A stretch of DNA of 9,660 bases from Bacteroidales bacterium. GTDB lineage: Bacteria; Bacteroidota; Bacteroidia; Bacteroidales; UBA1715. The DNA lies in the NCBI GenBank assembly GCA_017618935.1, contig JAFZTG010000167.1, forward strand, positions 1-9,660, read 5' to 3'. This document shows, in pieces, positions 1 to 5,456 of this stretch. The stretch's first letter is position 1. Each line of letters starts with the position of its first letter. A model generated the notes under the pieces. The model was not told the origin of the DNA and did no database searches. It saw only the letters and a list, made by a program, of their open reading frames with translations. The position numbers and the translations under genes are program-made.

Positions 1-753
1 GGTGCGATAATGATTGACAACTCGAGTGCGTTCCGTATGGACGACCAAGTTCCTCTTGTTGTTCCTGAATGTAACGCCAAAGATGCGTTGGTTCGTCCGA
101 AAGGAATCATCGCCAACCCGAACTGTACGACTATTATGATGGTTGTGGTGTTGCAACCACTTGAAAAACTTTCTCATATCAAGAGAATCCATATTGCGAG
201 CTATCAGGCAGCAAGTGGCGCAGGTGCCGCTGCTATGGCGGAATTGGAACAACAATACCGCGAAGTGCTTGACGGCAAGCCTGTTACAGTAAATAAATTC
301 GCATATCAGTTGGCATACAACGTGATTCCTCAAATTGACGTGTTCACCGACAATGGTTACACGAAAGAGGAAATGAAGATGTTCAACGAAACACGCAAGA
401 TTATGCACAGCGACGTGAAATGTTCGGCAATGTGCGTGCGCGTTCCTTCGTTGCGTTCTCACTCCGAAGCAGTTTGGATTGAGACAGAACGCCCGATTTC
501 GGTTGAAGAGGCTCAAAATGCTATTGCAAACGGCGAAGGAATCCAATTGATGGACGATCCCGCAAACAAAAAATACCCAATGCCGTTGTTCTTGGCTGGC
601 AAAGACGACGTATATGTTGGTCGTGTCCGTAAAGATTTGGCTAACGAAAACGGTTTGACATTGTGGTTAGTCGGCGACCAAATTAAGAAAGGTGCCGCTT
701 TGAATGCCGTTCAAATTGGTGAATATCTGATTAAGGAAGGTGTTGTAAAATAA
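1..753 (+). CDS. asd: Aspartate-semialdehyde dehydrogenase, 5'-truncated by the window edge
   Basis: This enzyme makes L-aspartate 4-semialdehyde from aspartyl phosphate using NADPH, the branch point to lysine, threonine and methionine. The frame is open from base 1 (Gly-Ala-Ile before the first Met), so the start lies outside the window. About 250 residues are visible out of roughly 330 usual for the family, and most of the N-terminal NADP-binding domain is missing. Visible family signatures are IDNSSAFRM near the start, the catalytic cysteine in NPNCTT (visible residue 42), SYQAASGAG around residue 68, and the substrate-binding Arg and catalytic His in [14 protein letters not shown] (Arg147, His154). 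The TAA stop is followed after seven bases by a palindromic repeat, and the next gene, aroD, converges on it. I see no frameshift or missing key residue in the visible part. Confidence 0.96.
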   Translation, partial: GAIMIDNSSAFRMDDQVPLVVPECNAKDALVRPKGIIANPNCTTIMMVVVLQPLEKLSHIKRIHIASYQAASGAGAAAMAELEQQYREVLDGKPVTVNKFAYQLAYNVIPQIDVFTDNGYTKEEMKMFNETRKIMHSDVKCSAMCVRVPSLRSHSEAVWIETERPISVEEAQNAIANGEGIQLMDDPANKKYPMPLFLAGKDDVYVGRVRKDLANENGLTLWLVGDQIKKGAALNAVQIGEYLIKEGVVK

Positions 754-760
754 AATTTTT

Positions 761-790
761 TGTAGAGACACGATTAATCGCGTCTCTACA
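761..790. repeat. Palindromic repeat, copy A, between convergent asd and aroD
   Basis: A 30-bp near-perfect palindrome has arms TGTAGAGAC and GTCTCTACA and centre CGATTAATCG. The single non-pairing position (A opposite C) becomes a G-U wobble when read on the minus strand. It fills almost the whole gap between the convergent asd and aroD stops. The same outer arms occur at 3572-3600 with a different centre. As a long hairpin it could act as a bidirectional terminator, but no good U-tract follows the stem on either strand (ATTAAATAAA on plus; A-rich and then TTTT on minus). I therefore call it a dispersed repeat that may also serve as a terminator. Confidence 0.85.
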
Positions 791-791
791 A

Positions 792-1424
792 TTAAATAAA
801 TCTACGAACGTTTTTCATCTGTGCCACCGTCAACTGCCCATTGGCAGATGCGTGCGTTTCGTCAATGGCAGCGAATGAGAAAGGGCTACCCAAATAAAGA
901 CACGCCACACGAGAAATTTTCCCTTCTTCGCCCATTGCCAAGGCAACAATATTGTCATTCATCTCGTACAATGACAATACTCTCGAAGCATCACGTTTTG
1001 ATCGTGCCATTGTCGCAATTTTAGCTATGTCGGCACCTTGCGAAAAACAACTGTCAATTATTTCTTGTAACACTTGTTTCGTCGGCGTTTCCTCGTAATT
1101 ATGATACGAAACAATGCACTTGCTCCCCTTTTCGTGAGCGAAGTTCATGATTTCTTTCTTGAAGTTTTCCTGTGATTCTATTTCCACATCAACGTAGGTT
1201 GCGCCTGAAAGAATCGCCGTCTTCAGCAACTTAGCACGTTTCTCGTCATCACAAAATTCTGGACGACAAGTGGCAATTGTCGAAACGGAAATCTGAGAAA
1301 ACACGTCAGCAACAGATTGCTCGTCCAATCCACACAAGTCAATACGGATTTCAGCCATTTCAGCCGAATGAGCCACGGAAATGATTTTAGCAATTTCCTT
1401 TTCTATAACACTAACACAGATCAC
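792..1424 (-). CDS. aroD: 3-dehydroquinate dehydratase, type I
   Basis: Type I dehydroquinase converts 3-dehydroquinate to 3-dehydroshikimate through a Schiff base on lysine, the third shikimate-pathway step. The 210-residue protein is a compact TIM barrel, slightly shorter than E. coli AroD. Family landmarks are EIRIDL (25-30), TCRP (52-55), DVEI (79-82), the catalytic His108 in SYHNYEETP, the Schiff-base Lys135 in IAKIATMA, and Arg172 in the SRVACLYLGSPFSFA segment, followed by ANGQLT. The start codon is GTG. An in-frame TGA lies only two codons upstream, and the next ATG (Met23) would remove the first barrel strand, so GTG is the only sensible start. It overlaps the end of aroB by 14 bases, which suggests translational coupling. 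It is the last gene of the aromatic operon. Confidence 0.94.
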   Translation of the reverse strand: MICVSVIEKEIAKIISVAHSAEMAEIRIDLCGLDEQSVADVFSQISVSTIATCRPEFCDDEKRAKLLKTAILSGATYVDVEIESQENFKKEIMNFAHEKGSKCIVSYHNYEETPTKQVLQEIIDSCFSQGADIAKIATMARSKRDASRVLSLYEMNDNIVALAMGEEGKISRVACLYLGSPFSFAAIDETHASANGQLTVAQMKNVRRFI

Positions 1425-2445
1425 GTATCAAAGAAGCTAATTCGGTATATGATATTTTTTCAACGCTACACGCTCCAATGCCTGTCAAATATACAAAATG
1501 AACACTGTCGCCCTCGCGTTTCTTGTCGCATTTCATCACATCGAGCAATTCGTCAGGATTGATTTCGGCAGAAGTGGGCAGACCTATTTTCTTCAAAAGT
1601 TTCACTAATCGGTCGCACTCCGCTTGTTTCATTTTCCCTTTTAAGACAGAAAGTTTTGCTGCCATCACCATTCCTACGCTCACTGCGCAACCGTGAGGCA
1701 TTTTCGTGATTTTCTCAATAGCATGTCCAAATGTATGGCCAAAGTTAAAAATCCGTCGTTGTCCTGACTCTTTCACATCGCCGCTTACGACAGAAGATTT
1801 TATTACAATTGACTCATACACAAAAGTTTCCAGCGCCTCCATTGAATAATTCTTCAAATCTGCCACGTGGTTTTCAATGTACGAGAACAACCATTCCGAG
1901 GCAATAGCTCCGTGTTTCACCACTTCGCCCATACCGCTCAGAAGTTCTCGTTCCGGAAGAGATTTCAGTATATTCAGTTCGCAAATCACAAATTTGGGCA
2001 AACTGAATGTTCCTATCATATTTTTATATCCTTGGAAATTCACGCCATTTTTCCCTCCAACGCTTGCATCCACTTGACTCAACAAGGTTGTAGAAACAAA
2101 ACCGAATTCAATTCCACGCATAAAAATGGTGGCAATGAAACCGCTCATATCGCACACGATTCCACCACCAATACCAAGTATAAATGACGATCTGTCAAAT
2201 TCCGCATTGATCAGTTGCTCAAAAATCGCATCCAACGATTGCAGATTTTTATTCCCCTCGCCTTGTGGAATTTCAAGGACTAAATCGACTTTGGGGAACT
2301 GGTTTCCATACAAAGAACGAATAGCCGGATCGGTTATGATAGCTATTTTTCGACCTTTGGGAAGGTATCGGGAAACATTTGCGAGAGATTCTCCCACAAA
2401 TATCTCCGACGACCCTATTGAACTTTTTATCTCGAGTTTCTTCAT
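1411..2445 (-). CDS. aroB: 3-dehydroquinate synthase
   Basis: AroB cyclises DAHP to 3-dehydroquinate, the second shikimate step, using NAD and a divalent metal. The protein has 344 residues, normal for the family. Residues 91-101 (GIGGGIVCDMSG) form the glycine-rich NAD/phosphate-binding segment. STTLLSQVDASVGGK (118-132) is the conserved substrate-binding stretch. Predicted zinc ligands, by family alignment, are Glu174 in GMGEVVKHG, His237 in FNFGHTFGHAIE and His251 in PHG. The ATG lies 24 bases after the DAHP synthase/chorismate mutase stop and aroD begins inside its 3' end, so it is an internal operon gene. Its position directly downstream of the enzyme that makes its substrate fits the assignment. 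No anomaly was seen. Confidence 0.96.
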   Translation of the reverse strand: MKKLEIKSSIGSSEIFVGESLANVSRYLPKGRKIAIITDPAIRSLYGNQFPKVDLVLEIPQGEGNKNLQSLDAIFEQLINAEFDRSSFILGIGGGIVCDMSGFIATIFMRGIEFGFVSTTLLSQVDASVGGKNGVNFQGYKNMIGTFSLPKFVICELNILKSLPERELLSGMGEVVKHGAIASEWLFSYIENHVADLKNYSMEALETFVYESIVIKSSVVSGDVKESGQRRIFNFGHTFGHAIEKITKMPHGCAVSVGMVMAAKLSVLKGKMKQAECDRLVKLLKKIGLPTSAEINPDELLDVMKCDKKREGDSVHFVYLTGIGACSVEKISYTELASLIRDLC

Positions 2446-2469
2446 AACTCTGTCTTTGCCATTTTTCGG

Positions 2470-3543
2470 CTACGAATTTACAATTTCCGTTTGAATATTG
2501 ATTGATTCTTGGTGAATTGCTTTAAAAGTTTTTTCAATCAATTCGTTACTCAAGCCTTTTTCTGCACCACGAGTAAGTTTGTCGGTCAAAATTTGGTCCC
2601 AACGATGCGACTGGAATACTTGCACATTGTTTTCCTTTTTCGTCTTACCCATTTCGCGACATACGTCCATACGTTTCGAAAGCGTGTCGAGCAACATTTC
2701 GTCAAGTACGTCGATTTTTGCACGAAGTTCGCTCATAACTTCCTTGTAGTCAGCATTATTCGTTCCGCGTTCACGAACTACCAAGTTGTTGAGGATTTCA
2801 CCTAAATCTTGTGGAGTGAATTGTTGTTTCGAGTCGCTCAATGCCACATCGGGATTGCAGTGCGATTCAATTATCAAACCATTTGCACCCAAATCCAACG
2901 ATTTTTGTGCCAATTCCTGAACAAACTCACGTTTGCCAGCCATGTGGCTCGGGTCACAGATAATAGGCAATTCAGGAATTCTACGATGTAATTCTATCGC
3001 CATCTGCCATTGCGGAGCATTGCGATATTTTATTTTCTCGAATGAAGAAAATCCACGGTGAATGGCACCAAGTTTCGTAATACCTGCGCCGGCAATTCGC
3101 TCGAACGCGCCAATCCACAATTCCAAGTCAGGATTGATTGGATTCTTGATAAGCACAGGAATGTCAACGCCCTTCAACTCGTTGGCGATTTCTTGCACGG
3201 CAAACGGATTCACCGTCGTACGGGCACCAATCCAAAGAATGTCAACGCCCATTTTCAAAGCCTCGTTTACGTGTTTTTGACACGCAACTTCGGTTGCCGT
3301 AAGCATTCCATATTCCTTTTTAACTCGTTTCAACCAAGACAATCCTTCAAATCCTACGCCTTCAAATGAATTTGGTCGAGTGCGAGGTTTCCAGATACCC
3401 GCACGGAAAATTTGCACACCAATTTCTTTCAAACCTTTGGCAGTTTCCATTACCTGCTCTTCTGATTCTGCACTACATGGGCCTGCAATGATTACAGGTC
3501 GTTTTGCGTTAATGCCCCATGTTTCTATACTATCTACTTTCAT
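2470..3543 (-). CDS. aroF: Bifunctional DAHP synthase (type I-beta) / chorismate mutase (AroQ)
   Basis: Residues 1 to about 260 are a DAHP synthase that condenses phosphoenolpyruvate and erythrose 4-phosphate. Residues about 263-357 are an AroQ-type chorismate mutase making prephenate. Synthase landmarks are Cys23 in GPCSAES, RAGIWKPRTRP (47-57), Lys133 in LIKNP, Arg163 in HRGF, His200 in CDPSHMAGK, Glu226 in ESH and Asp237 in ALSD. Cys23, His200, Glu226 and Asp237 match the four metal ligands of the family in identity and order. Mutase landmarks by spacing to the E. coli enzyme are Arg274, Arg291, Lys302, Arg314 and Gln345; the E. coli Asp48 and Glu52 positions appear as Gln311 and Trp315. 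Mutase C-terminal to a synthase is a known Bacteroidota arrangement (Porphyromonas gingivalis, from memory). No N-terminal regulatory domain is present, so the mutase domain may mediate prephenate feedback. The symbol is approximate because paralogue naming varies. Confidence 0.95.
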   Translation of the reverse strand: MKVDSIETWGINAKRPVIIAGPCSAESEEQVMETAKGLKEIGVQIFRAGIWKPRTRPNSFEGVGFEGLSWLKRVKKEYGMLTATEVACQKHVNEALKMGVDILWIGARTTVNPFAVQEIANELKGVDIPVLIKNPINPDLELWIGAFERIAGAGITKLGAIHRGFSSFEKIKYRNAPQWQMAIELHRRIPELPIICDPSHMAGKREFVQELAQKSLDLGANGLIIESHCNPDVALSDSKQQFTPQDLGEILNNLVVRERGTNNADYKEVMSELRAKIDVLDEMLLDTLSKRMDVCREMGKTKKENNVQVFQSHRWDQILTDKLTRGAEKGLSNELIEKTFKAIHQESINIQTEIVNS

Positions 3544-3571
3544 ATATTTTATTATTTTTTCCTTGTTTTTC

Positions 3572-3600
3572 TGTAGAGACGTGCCATGGCGCGTCTCTAC
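3572..3600. repeat. Palindromic repeat, copy B, between tyrA and the DAHP synthase gene
   Basis: This copy has left arm TGTAGAGAC, centre GTGCCATGGCGC and right arm GTCTCTAC. Bases 3573-3600 form a 28-bp palindrome whose only imperfection is one T-G pair. The outer arms match copy A at 761-790, but the centre differs and is itself palindromic (GCCATGGC). It sits four bases beyond the tyrA stop inside the 60-base gap before the DAHP synthase/mutase start. On the transcribed strand the stem is followed by AGAAAAACAAGG, with no U-tract, so it is not an ordinary intrinsic terminator. A hairpin here could protect or punctuate the mRNA between the two segments. Confidence 0.85.
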
Positions 3601-3603
3601 TAT

Positions 3604-4446
3604 TTATCCTTTTAAAACGTCTTTAATTCTATTTGCTTCTTTTATTTCGTCGAACAATTCTTTTGTTCTGTCTTCGGCAATCAATTGTTTGAAATGATTC
3701 AACACGTCAATGTATTTGTCGATTGAATCCGTCAGAAAACGGGCGTTTTGGCGGAAAATCGGGGTCCACATTGCCGACGAACTTTTTGCGATTCGCACGG
3801 TCGAGGCGAAACCACTGCCTGCCATTTCGAAGATTTTCTTTTCCTCGTTTTTCTCAATTTCCTGAACCGTCAAACTCAATGCGTACGCAATCACGTGCGT
3901 AAGGTGCGACACGTAGGCAATGTGTTTGTCGTGGTCTTCGGCAGACATATACAACACGCTCATTCCCAATAATTTGTATAGCATTAAGGCACGTTTCAGG
4001 GCAAAATCGCTGCTCAATTCCTTTTCACAAATAATTGCTTTCTTGTCTTTGAACAAACCCGCAAAAGCTGCTGTCGGACCTGAAAATTCCGTTCCCGCCA
4101 TAGGGTGCGAAGCCACGAAATTTCCTCGGCGAGGGTGGTTGCGGACCTTCCCGCATATTCCCGCCTTTGTCGAACCAGTGTCAATAACAACGGCATCGTC
4201 GCGCATTGTGTCGAGAATTGACGGAAGCATTTCACGTGCCGCATCAACGGGAATGGAAATGATAATTAAATCTGCAATCAAAACTGCTTGTTCAAGCGGC
4301 ATTCCCATATCAATAATGCCAAGTTCCATCGCTTTTTTCAAGTTTTCCTCGCTTGCATCAACGCCGATGATTTTCGTCTCGAACCCACGGGCAGAAAGCG
4401 CCATTGAGCCACCAATCAGACCTGTTCCTATAACTACAATATTCAT
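3604..4446 (-). CDS. tyrA: Prephenate dehydrogenase
   Basis: TyrA oxidatively decarboxylates prephenate to 4-hydroxyphenylpyruvate with NAD(P), the committed step to tyrosine. The protein has 280 residues and consists of the dehydrogenase alone, with neither a chorismate mutase domain (fused to DAHP synthase here) nor a C-terminal ACT domain. It opens with a Rossmann motif GTGLIGGS (7-14). Asp30 at the end of the second strand suggests NAD preference. Further landmarks are DTGSTK (89-94), SHPMAGTEFSGP (113-124) with His114, SHLTHVIAYAL (180-190), and MAGSGFASTVRIA (208-220) with a conserved Arg. Its ATG lies one base after the pheA stop (TAATATG), so the two are almost certainly co-translated. 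With no feedback domain visible, control probably rests on the upstream attenuator and on other enzymes. Confidence 0.95.
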   Translation of the reverse strand: MNIVVIGTGLIGGSMALSARGFETKIIGVDASEENLKKAMELGIIDMGMPLEQAVLIADLIIISIPVDAAREMLPSILDTMRDDAVVIDTGSTKAGICGKVRNHPRRGNFVASHPMAGTEFSGPTAAFAGLFKDKKAIICEKELSSDFALKRALMLYKLLGMSVLYMSAEDHDKHIAYVSHLTHVIAYALSLTVQEIEKNEEKKIFEMAGSGFASTVRIAKSSSAMWTPIFRQNARFLTDSIDKYIDVLNHFKQLIAEDRTKELFDEIKEANRIKDVLKG

Positions 4447-4447
4447 A

Positions 4448-5284
4448 TTAGTTCAATATTTCGTAATTAAATTTTTCGTCACGTTTATATTCTCCCAAGA
4501 CCGAAAGATTTGAAACCACCTTCAACACTGCTGCCAAAGCGGCGTCAAACTTGTTTTTGTCCTTCCATTCCAAATCCACGTAGAACGTATATTGATACGG
4601 ACTTCCCAAAATAGGAAGTGACTGGATTTTGGTAAGATTTATCTCATGTTGCTTGAATGCCGCCAACACATCGACAAGCGAACCTGGCTGATGCGACAAT
4701 TCAAAACAAATCGATGCCTTGTTGTTTTCCTCGCTATCGACGGGAATACGGCTCAGAGCAAGAAAACGAGTATAATTTTTCTTGTGCGTCTGAATGTTAC
4801 GTGCAAGTATTTCCAAGCCATACAATTCTGCAGCATATTCACTTGCGATGGCAGCCGCATTTGTAAGATTTTCCTCGACGATTTTCTGGGCACTCGAAGC
4901 CGTGTCGGACCAGTTGATGATTTTTATGTCGGGATAGTTGTCGAGAAAATCCTTGCTTTGCTGGATTGCGATGGGATGCGAATACACCTCGTGGATGTCC
5001 TCGATTTTCGTTCCGGGTAACACCATAAGATTTTGCGTGATATGAAGGCTAATCTCGCCAATCACCTTGAGTTTCGAGCGTTTGAGTAATAAATAATTCT
5101 CGAGTATGCTACCAGCAATGGTATTTTCAATGGCGCAAATGCCATAGTCGGCAGTGCCGTGTTCCACAGCCGAGAACAAATCCTTGAACTGGTTGCAGTT
5201 GAGCGTTGTAATGTCGTCGCCGAAATACTCTTTGGCGGCTATTTCGTGGAATGCTCCGTTCACACCTTGAATCGCAATTTTCAT
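4448..5284 (-). CDS. pheA: Prephenate dehydratase with C-terminal ACT domain
   Basis: PheA converts prephenate to phenylpyruvate, the committed step to phenylalanine. The 278-residue protein has a periplasmic-binding-protein-like catalytic domain (about 1-180) with AIENTIAGS (51-59) and the catalytic Thr-Arg-Phe motif in NYTRFLAL (170-177). A C-terminal ACT domain follows (about 189-270). The ACT domain keeps GSLV (201-204, usual GALV), but the Phe-binding ESRP motif reads QSLP (221-224), so feedback binding may differ from E. coli. I chose the ATG at 5284, which gives the family-typical MKIAIQGVNGAF. The frame is open to a TTG at 5341, but that 19-residue extension is encoded by the attenuator terminator and its U-tract (Phe-Phe-Phe), so it is rejected. 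It is the first structural gene of the aromatic operon. Confidence 0.95.
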   Translation of the reverse strand: MKIAIQGVNGAFHEIAAKEYFGDDITTLNCNQFKDLFSAVEHGTADYGICAIENTIAGSILENYLLLKRSKLKVIGEISLHITQNLMVLPGTKIEDIHEVYSHPIAIQQSKDFLDNYPDIKIINWSDTASSAQKIVEENLTNAAAIASEYAAELYGLEILARNIQTHKKNYTRFLALSRIPVDSEENNKASICFELSHQPGSLVDVLAAFKQHEINLTKIQSLPILGSPYQYTFYVDLEWKDKNKFDAALAAVLKVVSNLSVLGEYKRDEKFNYEILN

Positions 5285-5299
5285 ATTTTTATATTTTTC

Positions 5300-5330
5300 A
5301 AAAAAAAAGCCCCGATTTTCATCGAGGCTT
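5300..5330 (-). terminator. Intrinsic terminator of the pheA attenuator
   Basis: Read on the minus strand, AAGCCTCGAT, loop GAAA and ATCGGGGCTT form a ten-pair stem (one G-U) with a stable tetraloop, followed at once by nine T. The U-tract ends 15 nt before the pheA ATG and points into the operon. It would therefore stop transcription before the structural genes unless prevented. The 5' arm overlaps the 3' arm of an alternative hairpin (5323-5376), the hallmark of attenuation. It may also terminate transcripts from the outer-membrane protein gene upstream. Confidence 0.93.
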
Positions 5331-5376
5331 CGTTTATACAATTTTAATTCATTTCAATTACATACACGCGACCTCG
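5323..5376 (-). promoter_or_regulatory. Antiterminator hairpin (segments 2:3) of the pheA attenuator
   Basis: On the minus strand the 21-nt segment 5376-5356 (starting CGAGGTCGCG, ending TGTAATT) can pair with 5343-5323 (starting AATTGTATAA, ending GCCTCG) across a 12-nt loop. I count 18 pairs in 21 positions, including three G-U; positions 7, 8 and 12 of the stem are unpaired. The 3' arm includes GCCTCG, which is also the core of the terminator's 5' arm, so the two structures exclude each other. The 5' arm begins four bases after the leader-peptide stop codon. A ribosome at that stop should cover it, whereas one stalled earlier should leave it free. Confidence 0.82.
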
Positions 5377-5422
5377 CTTTTATCTTTTAAAATAAAAGTA
5401 AAAGAAGTAAAAGTAAAACGAG
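5373..5422 (-). promoter_or_regulatory. Protector/pause hairpin (segments 1:2) over the leader peptide codons
   Basis: CTCGTTTTA at 5422-5414, inside the leader ORF, can pair with TAAAAGCGAG at 5382-5373, giving nine pairs with one bulged G. A smaller hairpin, CTTTTA-TTT-TAAAAG at 5398-5384, lies within it. The 3' arm contains CGAG, the start of the antiterminator arm, so this hairpin would hold that arm back when the leader is not being translated and favour termination. It is A/T-rich and only moderately stable, and so less certain than the other two structures. Confidence 0.6.
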
Positions 5423-5442
5423 TATGTATTTGTAAGTTTCAT
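5380..5442 (-). CDS. Phe/Tyr leader peptide of the aromatic biosynthesis operon
   Basis: A 20-codon ORF runs from ATG at 5442 to TAA at 5382-5380 and encodes MKLTNTYSFYFYFFYFYFKR. Residues 9-18 are ten consecutive aromatic residues (six Phe, four Tyr), with a further Tyr at residue 7. All ten codons are TTT, TTC, TAT or TAC, with no Leu, Ser or Ile codon interrupting. The ORF begins 14 nt after the stop of the outer-membrane protein gene and is followed by mutually exclusive antiterminator and terminator hairpins before pheA. This is the classic layout of a ribosome-mediated attenuator like that of E. coli pheA or trp. The peptide itself probably has no function; its translation rate reports charged tRNA-Phe and tRNA-Tyr. 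No strong Shine-Dalgarno is present (AGATAGAGCG precedes the ATG), normal for this phylum. T-rich DNA could by chance give such codons, but the fit with the operon's products and structures argues against that. Confidence 0.9.
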   Translation of the reverse strand: MKLTNTYSFYFYFFYFYFKR

Positions 5443-5456
5443 CGCTCTATCTATTA

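Noticed and set aside
3920..4513. 197-codon plus-strand ORF opposite tyrA and the end of pheA
   Set aside because: It is antisense to two well-supported enzymes, has no recognisable domain or start signal, and matches the expected shadow of a conserved coding frame.
5285..5341. N-terminal extension of PheA starting at a TTG, including Phe-Phe-Phe
   Set aside because: It is encoded by the terminator stem and its T-tract. The conserved PheA N-terminus begins at the ATG at 5284, so the Phe run comes from the U-tract and is not a leader peptide.
5300..5442. T-box or other metabolite riboswitch upstream of pheA
   Set aside because: I see no T-box sequence or specifier-loop arrangement, and the whole leader is accounted for by the translated Phe/Tyr ORF and its three hairpins.
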